DNA of 9,775 nt from Chloroflexota bacterium. GTDB lineage: Bacteria; Chloroflexota; Limnocylindria; P2-11E. This document shows, piece by piece, positions 1 through 6,112 of this stretch. Where the stretch lies: the NCBI GenBank assembly GCA_016875665.1, contig VGPA01000038.1, positions 1 to 9,775 of the forward strand, written 5' to 3'. The position numbers were made by a program, and so were the translations under genes. Under the pieces are notes generated by a model that saw only the letters and a list, made by a program, of their open reading frames with translations, did not search any database and was not told the DNA's origin. How positions within the stretch are numbered: the stretch's first letter is position 1; every line of letters begins with the position of its first letter.

Positions 1-226
1 TCGGGAGCTGCAGGCGCAGCGCGAGGTTGCCGGTGAGCGGGTCGTGCGGCGAGATCAGATCGGCGAGCACGGCCATCGCCACGAACACGCTGACGATGAC
101 CAAGCCGACCATCGAGGCCGGGCGGCGCACCAGCCGGCGCCACGTCTCGCGCCACATGCTCTTGGCGGTCTCCGCCTCGGCCGCCGGCGCCGCGACGACC
201 TGACGGTCGACGGTGGCGTCAATCAC
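1..226 (-). CDS. DppC-type ABC transporter permease, N-terminal part (runs off left edge)
   Basis: This is the beginning of an inner-membrane permease of the dipeptide/oligopeptide/nickel ABC importer family (DppC/OppC type), which pairs with a DppB-type partner to form the translocation channel. Only 75 codons are inside the window; the family is usually about 280-300 residues, so roughly a quarter is visible. Reading starts at a GTG at base 226 with GGAG (236-239) nine bases upstream. A charged cytoplasmic N-terminus (WRETWRRLVRRPAS, about residues 25-38) is followed by one hydrophobic helix (about 39-58) and then SPHDP, matching the typical position of the 'P(Y/H)DP' segment after the first helix in DppC proteins. 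It lies 53 bases downstream of the DppB-type gene on the same strand, in the usual B-then-C order. The ATPase and substrate-binding genes are not seen and may lie beyond the left edge. An alternative start is the ATG at codon 24, but the GTG has the better ribosome site. Confidence 0.85.
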   Translation of the reverse strand, partial: MIDATVDRQVVAAPAAEAETAKSMWRETWRRLVRRPASMVGLVIVSVFVAMAVLADLISPHDPLTGNLALRLQLP

Positions 227-235
227 GTTCTATCG

Positions 236-255
236 CTCCGCGCAACCACTTGCGC
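236..255 (-). promoter_or_regulatory. Stem-loop abutting the ribosome binding site of the DppC-type gene
   Basis: In the 53-base gap between the two permease genes there is a perfect 6-bp inverted repeat, GCGCAA and TTGCGC, with a 4-base loop (240-255). It sits directly against the GGAG Shine-Dalgarno sequence (236-239 on the minus strand) of the downstream permease. No T-run follows, so it is not an intrinsic terminator. Inference: a weak intercistronic hairpin that could affect translation or mRNA stability between dppB- and dppC-like genes. Short GC-rich inverted repeats arise by chance in DNA of this composition, so confidence is low. Confidence 0.3.
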
Positions 256-279
256 TCCATCCGCTTCGTCCTCCCTCGC

Positions 280-1200
280 CTACGAGTACCGAATGCGTGG
301 GTTCACGAGCGCGTAGCACAGGTCGGTGATCAGGTTCACCAGCACGAAGGTCACCGCGATGAGGAGAATCCCACCCTGCACCACGGGATAGTCGCGGGTG
401 TAGATCGCGTTGATCATCAGGCGCCCGATGCCCGGCAGGGCGAAGATCGTCTCGGTGATCGCCGAGCCGCCGAGCAGGAAGCCGAACTGCAGGCCGACCA
501 CGGTGAGCACGGGGTTCAGTGCGTTGCGCAGGGCGTGCTTGAAGACGACGATTCGCTCCGGGATGCCGTTGGCCCGCACCGTGCGAATGAAGTCCTGCCG
601 CACCACCTCGAGCATCGAGGCCCGGGCGTAGCGCGCGATGACCGCGGCGGCACCGTGGCTGATCACGACGGCGGGAAGGATCAGGTGCTGGATCGTCCCG
701 GTGCCGCCTGACGGCAGTAGCCGTAGCTGCCCCGCGAAGATCGTGAGCAGCATCAGGCTGAGCCAGAAGCCCGGCACCGAGATCAGCGTGAGCGCGACGA
801 CCATGATCGCGTTGTCGACCCAGGTGTCCTGGTTCACCGCGGCGATGACCCCGGCGACGATGCCGATGAGCACGCCGATCACGATGCTCAGAAGCGTGAG
901 CTGCACGGTGAACTGGAGCCGGCGCCACAGCGTCTCGAGCACGGGGTCGCGCGTCCGCAGCGAGCGGCCGAGGTCGCCCTGGAGCGCTTGCCTCACGTAG
1001 GCGAGGTACTGGATCGGCAGGGGCTGGTCGAGGCCGAACTCAGCCCGCAGGTGGTCGATGTCCTCCTGCGTCGCGTCCTGGGGCGCCATGACGGCGATCG
1101 GGTCGCCGGGGATCAGGCGCAGGATGGCGAACGTCATCATCGAGATGCCGACGAGCACCGGGATGAGCTGCAGCAGGCGGCGCAGCGTGTAGCGAAGCAT
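280..1200 (-). CDS. DppB-type ABC transporter permease
   Basis: Integral inner-membrane permease of the dipeptide/oligopeptide/nickel ABC importer family (binding-protein-dependent transport inner membrane component). At 306 residues it is full length for the family. The N-terminus MLRYTLRRLLQLIPVLVGIS followed by a helix to about residue 29 and the RLIPGDP element (28-34) is the hallmark DppB opening. About six hydrophobic segments are seen near residues 9-29, 98-122, 132-157, 172-190, 233-250 and 277-299. The cytoplasmic EAA-type loop that contacts the ATPase is at about 208-228 (RANGIPER...KHALRNAL), followed by TETIFALPGIGRL (249-261). Start ATG at 1200 is preceded by AGGGGGG (1205-1211). 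It lies 26 bases downstream of the CoxM-like gene on the same strand, suggesting co-transcription with the molybdenum enzyme. Substrate cannot be told from the permease alone; context suggests the compound catabolised by the neighbouring enzymes, but that is inference. Confidence 0.93.
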   Translation of the reverse strand: MLRYTLRRLLQLIPVLVGISMMTFAILRLIPGDPIAVMAPQDATQEDIDHLRAEFGLDQPLPIQYLAYVRQALQGDLGRSLRTRDPVLETLWRRLQFTVQLTLLSIVIGVLIGIVAGVIAAVNQDTWVDNAIMVVALTLISVPGFWLSLMLLTIFAGQLRLLPSGGTGTIQHLILPAVVISHGAAAVIARYARASMLEVVRQDFIRTVRANGIPERIVVFKHALRNALNPVLTVVGLQFGFLLGGSAITETIFALPGIGRLMINAIYTRDYPVVQGGILLIAVTFVLVNLITDLCYALVNPRIRYS

Positions 1201-1226
1201 CTGTCCCCCCTACGACCTCTCCTGCA

Positions 1227-2090
1227 TTATGAGGTCAGCCCCGCGGCCGTCCACAGTGCACGCCGCACAACCGTCTCGACCAGCGAGCGCCGGTACGCCG
1301 CGCTCCCGTGGATGTCCCCGTCGATCTCGATCCCGCTCGCGGCACTGGACGCCGCCGCGAGGCACGCGCCGGAGCCGCCATCGGTCCCGATGAGCGCGCG
1401 CTCGGCGGCCGACGCGCGCACCGGAACCGGCCCGCCGCCCGCCACGCCGATGGAGCAGGCGGTGACCTTCCCGCCGGCGCGCGAGAGCGTGACGCACGCC
1501 GCGGCCAGCGCGAAGTCGCCGCTGCGCCGGCTGTACTCCTGGAAGCCCCAGGTCGCACCCGACGCCAGCACGGGGAAACGCGCCTCGACCAGCAGCTCGT
1601 CGGGCTCGAGCGCCGTCGCGAGATAGCCGGTGAAGAAGTCGGACGCCGCGATCCACCGCTCGCCCCGCACGCTCGCGGCGTTGACGCGGCCGCCAAGGGC
1701 GACCATCACGAGCGGGAGCTCCGCGGCCGGATCGGCGTGCGCGATGCTGCCGCCGATCGTGCCGCGATTGCGGATGGTGCGGTGTCCGATGTGCCCGATC
1801 GCCTTCGCCAGCGGCGGGCAGCGCCGCGCGACGAGCGCCGAGCGCTCCGCGTCGGTGTGCCGCACCAGGGCGCCGAACGAGAGCTCGCCGTCGCGCTCCG
1901 CGATCGCGTCCAGTCCCGGGATGCCGTTGATGTCGACCAGTACCGGCGGCCGCGCGAGGCGGAAATTGAGCGCGGGCACGAGGCTCTGACCGCCGGCGAG
2001 GACCTTCGCGTCGTAGCCGTGCCGGGCGAGGAGCGCGAGTGCCTCGGCCCGCGTCCCGGGGGCGGCGTACGCGAACGGCGGTGGCTTCAC
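1227..2090 (-). CDS. FAD-binding (medium) subunit of a xanthine oxidase/CoxM-family molybdenum hydroxylase
   Basis: Medium subunit of a molybdenum hydroxylase. It holds the FAD that passes electrons from the iron-sulfur clusters to the acceptor. At 287 residues it has the usual length of CoxM-type proteins. Two family FAD-binding motifs are present: AGGQSLVP (32-39) and RNRGTIGGSIAHADPAAELP (107-126, the TIGGS motif at 111-115), both near-identical in form to CoxM and related subunits. The N-terminus (PPFAYAAPGTRAEALALLA) is the standard opening of the domain, and the C-terminal FAD-linked domain ends with YRRSLVETVVRRAL (266-279). Start is a GTG at 2090 whose GTGA overlaps the TGA stop of the CoxL-like gene, so the two subunits are probably translationally coupled. 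Stop is TAA. It should form a heterotrimer with the CoxL-like subunit and a [2Fe-2S] CoxS-type subunit. No CoxS gene is seen between or beside them. Confidence 0.95.
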   Translation of the reverse strand: MKPPPFAYAAPGTRAEALALLARHGYDAKVLAGGQSLVPALNFRLARPPVLVDINGIPGLDAIAERDGELSFGALVRHTDAERSALVARRCPPLAKAIGHIGHRTIRNRGTIGGSIAHADPAAELPLVMVALGGRVNAASVRGERWIAASDFFTGYLATALEPDELLVEARFPVLASGATWGFQEYSRRSGDFALAAACVTLSRAGGKVTACSIGVAGGGPVPVRASAAERALIGTDGGSGACLAAASSAASGIEIDGDIHGSAAYRRSLVETVVRRALWTAAGLTS

Positions 2091-4465
2091 GCGCGAACTC
2101 CGAGCTGCCGCGCGAGCCCGACCACCCGCTCCGGCGTAAAGGGCAGCACGCTCAGTCCCTCGCCCCGGCCGCCCAGCGCGTCGATGATCGCGTTCCCGAT
2201 AGCCGCCGACGAGCCGATGATCCCGCTCTCGCCGCAGCCGCGGGCCCCGTTGATGGTGAGCGGCGAGGGCGTGATCATGTGCACGACCTCGATCGGCGGC
2301 ACCTCGCTCATGGTTGGGGCGAGGAAGTCCATCAGGCTGGCGTTGAGCATCTGTCCGTCCGGGTCGTAGCGGACCTCCTCGAAGAGCGCCTTGCCGATGC
2401 CCTGCACGGCGCCGCCGCGGATCTGGCCGTCCACGATCGCCGGGTTCAGGAGGATGCCGGCATCCTCGGCGACGACGTAGGCGAGGAGGCGCACCGCCCC
2501 CGTCTCGACGTCCACCTCGACCACCACCGCGTGCGTAGAGCCGGACGACACGCTCGAGGGCGGGTCGTAGAAGCCGACGGCCTCGAGGCCCGGCTCGAAG
2601 CCCGGCGGGTTGCCCTCGGCGCGGCGGTACGCGATCCAGGCCAAGCGCTCGATCGAAACGAACCGCGCCGGGTCCGCGGCGACCTCGACGCCGCCGTGGC
2701 GCAGACGCACCGCCGCGGCGTCCACGCCGAGCAGGTGTGCCGCGAGTGTGAGCAGCTTGGCCTGCACCCTGCGCGCCGCGACGACGACCGCCCCGCCGCT
2801 GGAGACCGCCGACCGGCTGCCGGTCGAGCCCATTCCGTACGGCACCATGTCGGTATCGTTGTGGCGGATCGTCACGTGGTCCGGCGCCACGCCGAGCTCG
2901 TCGGCGGCGATCTGGGCGAACGACGTCTCGATGCCCTGCCCCATGCCGGCCGCGCTCGAGAAGACGACCACCCGGCCGTGCATGTCCATCCGCACGAAGG
3001 CCCCGTCATAGCCCGCGATCGACAGGAGCTGGCGCGGGATGCGCCGCTCGGTCCCGGAGGCGCCCTCCTCGGCGAACGAGGCAAGCCCCACGCCGACGTA
3101 GCGGCCCTTCGCGCGCTCGGCGGCCTGGCCCGCCTTCACCCGCCGCCAGCCGACGCGCTCGACCGCGAGGTCCATCAGCCCGGCGTAGTCGCCGCCGTCG
3201 CGCGTGAGGCCGGTCAGCGTCTTGCACGGCATCTCGGCGGGCAGCAGCAGGTTGCGCCGGCGCAGCTCGATCGAGTCGAGGTTCATCTTCGCGGCGAGCG
3301 TCTCGACGAGCCGCTCGAAGGCGAAGTTCGCCTGCGAGCGCGCGACGCCGCGCACCGGCCCGTGCGGGCAGGTGGTGGTGACGACCGCGCGCGCGCGGTA
3401 GCGGTACGCCTTCATCCGGTACGGCCCCAGGATCGACGAGGTGCAGTTCATCAGCTCGTTGAGCGGGGTGTCCGGGAAGATCGAGTACGCGCCGCCGTTG
3501 AGCAGGATGTCCGTTTCGAGGGCGATGAAGCGCCCTTCGGCGTCCGCGGCGAGCCGCGCCGTGATCCGCTCCTCCTGCCCATGGGTGCTCGCCAGCAGGT
3601 TCTCGCGGCGATCCTCGAGCCACTTCACCGGGCGCCCGAGCATGCGCGCGAGCCCGCACACGACCACCTGCTCGGGGTCCATGTTGGCCTTGTTGCCGAA
3701 GCCCCCGCCGAGATCCGGCCCGAGCACCCGCACCGTGTCGTGCGGGACGCCGAGGCAGTCGGCCAGCCCGTGGCGCACGACGTGCGGCAGCTGCGTGCTG
3801 GACCACAGCGTGAACCGGCCGGTCGCGGCGTGGTAGTCGGCCACCGAGCCGCGGCACTCGATCGGCAGCGCCGCGCTGCGCTGCGTGTCGAACGTGCCCT
3901 CGACCACGAACGCCGCCTGCGCGAACGCGGCGTCGACCTCGATCTCGCCGAACGACCGCGTGTCGTCGTTGTAGAGGTTGCCCTTCATGTGGTCGTGCAC
4001 GAGCGCGGCGCCCGGCGCCATCGCGGCGTCGATGGTCACGGCGGCGGGCAGCGAGTCGTACTCGACCTCGACCAGCTCGGCGGCGTCCTCTGCGAGGTAG
4101 CGGCTCTCGGCGACCACCGCCGCGATCGCTTCCCCGACGAACCGCACCTTGCCCTGGGCGAGCGCCGGCCAATCGGATTCGATGTAGCCGTTGGTCGCGA
4201 ACGGTGTCCGGATGGGCTTCACGCCCGACGCGGCGAGCTCGTCGCCCGTGACCACCGCGATCACGCCCGGAGCCGAGCGGGCGGCGGACGCATCGATCTT
4301 CGTCAGGGTGGCGTGCGCTTGGGTGCTGCGCACGAACGCAACATGTCCCTGGCGGGCCATGTTGATGTCGGCGATGTAGCGTGCCGTGCCCGTGACGAAG
4401 CGGCGGTCTTCGAGCCGCGGAATGGACTTTCCGACGAACCGATTCGAGCTTTCCGCCGTCCCCAC
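2087..4465 (-). CDS. Molybdopterin-binding (large) subunit of a xanthine oxidase/CoxL-family molybdenum hydroxylase
   Basis: Catalytic subunit carrying the molybdenum cofactor. Family members hydroxylate N-heterocycles or aldehydes or oxidise CO. From the chosen GTG (4465) it is 792 residues, normal for the family. Seen in order: N-terminal aldehyde-oxidase a/b hammerhead domain (about 10-140, with PRLEDRRFVTGTARY at 16-30); GGGFGNK (253-259) for cofactor binding; the loop GPVRGVAR (369-376); GMGQGIET (508-515); STGSRSAVSSGG (547-558); and GARGCGESG (740-748), where Glu746 fits the conserved catalytic glutamate. The loop lacks the AYxCSFR cysteine motif of true CO dehydrogenase and also departs from AYRGAGR of form II enzymes, so CO oxidation is unlikely and the substrate is unknown. 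An in-frame ATG at 4555 would add 30 arginine-rich residues unlike the family, so the GTG is preferred, although it has no clear Shine-Dalgarno. GTGA overlap with the CoxM-like gene. Confidence 0.93.
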   Translation of the reverse strand: MGTAESSNRFVGKSIPRLEDRRFVTGTARYIADINMARQGHVAFVRSTQAHATLTKIDASAARSAPGVIAVVTGDELAASGVKPIRTPFATNGYIESDWPALAQGKVRFVGEAIAAVVAESRYLAEDAAELVEVEYDSLPAAVTIDAAMAPGAALVHDHMKGNLYNDDTRSFGEIEVDAAFAQAAFVVEGTFDTQRSAALPIECRGSVADYHAATGRFTLWSSTQLPHVVRHGLADCLGVPHDTVRVLGPDLGGGFGNKANMDPEQVVVCGLARMLGRPVKWLEDRRENLLASTHGQEERITARLAADAEGRFIALETDILLNGGAYSIFPDTPLNELMNCTSSILGPYRMKAYRYRARAVVTTTCPHGPVRGVARSQANFAFERLVETLAAKMNLDSIELRRRNLLLPAEMPCKTLTGLTRDGGDYAGLMDLAVERVGWRRVKAGQAAERAKGRYVGVGLASFAEEGASGTERRIPRQLLSIAGYDGAFVRMDMHGRVVVFSSAAGMGQGIETSFAQIAADELGVAPDHVTIRHNDTDMVPYGMGSTGSRSAVSSGGAVVVAARRVQAKLLTLAAHLLGVDAAAVRLRHGGVEVAADPARFVSIERLAWIAYRRAEGNPPGFEPGLEAVGFYDPPSSVSSGSTHAVVVEVDVETGAVRLLAYVVAEDAGILLNPAIVDGQIRGGAVQGIGKALFEEVRYDPDGQMLNASLMDFLAPTMSEVPPIEVVHMITPSPLTINGARGCGESGIIGSSAAIGNAIIDALGGRGEGLSVLPFTPERVVGLARQLGVRA

Positions 4466-4581
4466 GGGCGGATTATGCGGAAACCGCGCGCGGCCGGAGT
4501 GTTCGCCCCGCCCCGAACGGCGCGAGGGGAGTGTGTCCGGGCGCCATTGCCGCATCCGGCCGCAGGCATTCGAATCAGCGC
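4466..4581. promoter_or_regulatory. Divergent intergenic regulatory region between the two operon arms
   Basis: These 116 bases separate the leftward CoxL-like gene from the rightward cyclase gene, so both promoters should lie here or inside the gene starts. Visible elements: CATAAT on the minus strand (4472-4477), one mismatch from TATAAT; a 10-bp palindrome CCGCGCGCGG (4484-4493); an inverted repeat GTTCG-8 bases-CGAAC (4501-4518); and an 8-bp palindrome ATTCGAAT (4568-4575) just upstream of the cyclase GTG. I see no convincing -35 box for either direction. The repeats are candidate operators only, and the GC-rich palindrome could be chance. No regulator gene is in the window. The layout of two arms sharing one gap is a common design for substrate-induced catabolic operons (inference). 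Confidence 0.5.
4472..4477 (-). promoter_or_regulatory. Candidate -10 box for the CoxL-like arm, possibly leaderless
   Basis: CATAAT reads on the minus strand and ends six bases before the GTG at 4465. A transcript starting the usual six to seven bases after a -10 box would begin at or next to that GTG, giving a leaderless mRNA. That would explain the missing Shine-Dalgarno. No good -35 match is seen at the expected spacing, so this is a weak call. Confidence 0.25.
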
Positions 4582-5238
4582 GTGATCGTCGACCTCAGCC
4601 AGCGCATCACCGGCGACCTGCGCACCTACAACGGGGTCCCGGCGCCGAAGATCTCGGCGTTCCTCACCCACGAGCAGTCGCGGGCCCGCTACCAGGGGCA
4701 GTGCGAGCTGCTGTTCTCGGAGGTCCACCTGGTCGCCGGCGTTGGCACCTACCTCGACTCCCCCTACCACCGGCAGCCGGGCCTCCCGGACCACGCGACG
4801 CTCCCGCTCGGCGGGCTGGCCGACCTCGGCGGGCTGGTCATCGACGTCCGGGCTCGCCCGAGCCGCGCCATCACGCCGGACCTGCTGAAGGACGCGGGCC
4901 GGGCGAAGGGCGGCGCCCTGCTCCTCTATTCGGGGATGGACGCGCATTGGGAAACCGACCGCTATTGGAACGACGGGCCGTTCCTCACCGCCGCGGCGGC
5001 GGAGGCGGTCGTCTCCGCGGGGGTGGCCCTGCTCGGCGCCGACTTCCTGAACGTCGACGACACGACGGATCCCAAGCGCCCCGCGCACACGACGATCCTG
5101 CGCGCGGGCATCCCGATCGTCGAGAATCTGCGTGACGTGCAGCGTCTCCCCGCCGCGGGCTTCCGGTTCCACGCTCCGACCGTGCCGCTCGCCGGCGTCG
5201 CGTCCTTCCCGGTGCGCGCGTACGCGGTGGTCGCATGA
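4582..5238 (+). CDS. Cyclase-family (kynurenine formamidase/isatin hydrolase-like) metal-dependent hydrolase
   Basis: Member of the cyclase family (PF04199, COG1878), whose members hydrolyse amides or lactams such as N-formylkynurenine or isatin. From the GTG at 4582 it is 218 residues, normal for the family, opening with VDLSQRIT as usual. The signature HxGTHxDxPxH appears as GVGTYLDSPYH (53-63): Asp59 and His63 are kept, but the first His is Gly53 and the second is Tyr57. The second metal-site half is retained as PAH (His169) with Glu181 in VENL. Similar 'GTYxDxPxH' forms occur in a cyclase subgroup, so activity may persist with altered metal binding (from memory, unverified). An upstream in-frame GTG at 4531 would add 17 non-family residues; neither start has a well-spaced ribosome site. 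First gene of the rightward arm; its TGA overlaps the next gene's ATG (ATGA). A role in opening a cyclic amide is inference. Confidence 0.85.
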   Translation: MIVDLSQRITGDLRTYNGVPAPKISAFLTHEQSRARYQGQCELLFSEVHLVAGVGTYLDSPYHRQPGLPDHATLPLGGLADLGGLVIDVRARPSRAITPDLLKDAGRAKGGALLLYSGMDAHWETDRYWNDGPFLTAAAAEAVVSAGVALLGADFLNVDDTTDPKRPAHTTILRAGIPIVENLRDVQRLPAAGFRFHAPTVPLAGVASFPVRAYAVVA

Positions 5239-6095
5239 GCAGGCTCGTGAAGGTTTGCGCCGCGCAGCTCGGCCCGTCCTCGGACACGATCCAGGGCAAC
5301 GTCGAGCGGATGCGCGGGATGATCGACCGCGCGGCCGATCAGGGCGCGCAGATCCTCGCGTTCCCTGAGCTGGCCCTGACGCCGTACTTCCCGATCAAGA
5401 ACCAGCGCGGCTACGAGCAGTACTTCGAGCCGCTCGACAGCCCGCACCTCGGCGCCGTCCTCGAGAAGGCCAAGCAGCGCGGCGTCGCCGCGGTCGTACC
5501 GTTCGGCGAGCGCGACGGCATCCGTCTGTACAACTCGTCGGTCATCACACACGTCGACGGGACGATCCTGGGCCGCTACCGCAAGATCCACATCCCCGGA
5601 GCGTTCCCGCTCCCCAACCAGGGCGCGCTCGTGTTCGAGAAGATGTACTTCACGCCCGGCGACCTCGGGCACCCCGTGTTCGACGTGGGTCCGGCCAAGG
5701 TGGGCGTCCAGATCTGCTACGAGCGCAACTTCCCCGAGGGCTACCGGATCCTCGCGCTCGGCGGCGCCGAGGTCGTGTTCACCCCGACCAACCTGATGAA
5801 GATCGGCGCGGTCTGGCACTCCGGCACCTGGGAGCTGGTCCTCCAGGCGCGCGCCTACGAGAACAACCTGTGGGTGGTCGGCATCAACAAGGCCGGCCGG
5901 GAGTGGGACCTCGACTACGTCGGGGACTCGCTCGTGGCGCGGCCCACCGACGGCTCCGTTGTCGCGCGGGCCGAGGCCGCGGGCGACGACGTGCTCGTGG
6001 TCGAGATCGACCTCGACGAGATCGCCGAAGCCCGCCGCCGCTTGCCCTTTATGCGCGACCGCCAGCCGCACACCTACGGCCCGCTGCTCAAGTAA
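5235..6095 (+). CDS. Nitrilase-superfamily C-N hydrolase, N-carbamoyl amino acid amidohydrolase-like
   Basis: Cytoplasmic carbon-nitrogen hydrolase of 286 residues. The Glu-Lys-Cys catalytic triad is complete: Glu45 in AFPELALTPYFP, Lys117 in YRKIHIPG, and Cys161 in VQICYERNFPEGYR. Its general order and segments such as KIHIPG, YFTPGDLGHPVFD (138-150) and the region just after the cysteine resemble N-carbamoyl-D-amino acid hydrolases and beta-ureidopropionases, which release CO2 and ammonia from carbamoyl amino acids. The region after the cysteine differs from the 'CNDRRWPE' form of D-carbamoylases, so specificity is uncertain; an omega-amidase or other linear amide hydrolase is possible. ATG at 5235 overlaps the cyclase stop (ATGA), implying coupled translation and a linked step: the cyclase may open a ring or amide whose product this enzyme trims (inference). 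Confidence 0.9.
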   Translation: MSRLVKVCAAQLGPSSDTIQGNVERMRGMIDRAADQGAQILAFPELALTPYFPIKNQRGYEQYFEPLDSPHLGAVLEKAKQRGVAAVVPFGERDGIRLYNSSVITHVDGTILGRYRKIHIPGAFPLPNQGALVFEKMYFTPGDLGHPVFDVGPAKVGVQICYERNFPEGYRILALGGAEVVFTPTNLMKIGAVWHSGTWELVLQARAYENNLWVVGINKAGREWDLDYVGDSLVARPTDGSVVARAEAAGDDVLVVEIDLDEIAEARRRLPFMRDRQPHTYGPLLK

Positions 6096-6098
6096 CGC

Positions 6099-6104
6099 AG
6101 GAGG
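6099..6104 (+). promoter_or_regulatory. Strong Shine-Dalgarno that fixes a TTG start
   Basis: AGGAGG stands eight bases before a TTG at 6113, which opens the luciferase-like gene. It is the best ribosome binding site in the window and settles the start: upstream codons in the same frame lie inside the preceding hydrolase gene and do not resemble the family. Confidence 0.85.
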
Positions 6105-6112
6105 TTTCCGCC

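Noticed and set aside
3336..3363. Calling the molybdenum enzyme a true aerobic CO dehydrogenase
   Set aside because: The AYxCSFR motif with its cysteine is absent, so the coxL, coxM and coxG names were not assigned as gene symbols.
3006..4172. A 388-codon minus-strand frame overlapping the CoxL-like gene
   Set aside because: It is an Arg/Gly/Ala-rich out-of-frame reading of the same gene and shows no family motif.
4466..4555. A 30-residue N-terminal extension of the CoxL-like protein from an ATG at 4555
   Set aside because: The added residues are arginine-rich and unlike the family, which begins near the VGK.IPRLED region; the extension would also fill most of the divergent promoter gap.
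2039..4585. An 848-codon open frame on the plus strand, antisense to the CoxL-like gene
   Set aside because: Its translation is rich in Arg, Ala, His, Asp and Val with no recognisable domain, as expected for the mirror frame of a GC-rich gene. The minus strand carries complete family motifs over the same bases.
4962..6071. A 369-codon minus-strand frame opposite the cyclase and C-N hydrolase genes
   Set aside because: Low-complexity Asp/Arg/Val/His composition typical of an antisense shadow; the plus strand has intact catalytic motifs throughout.
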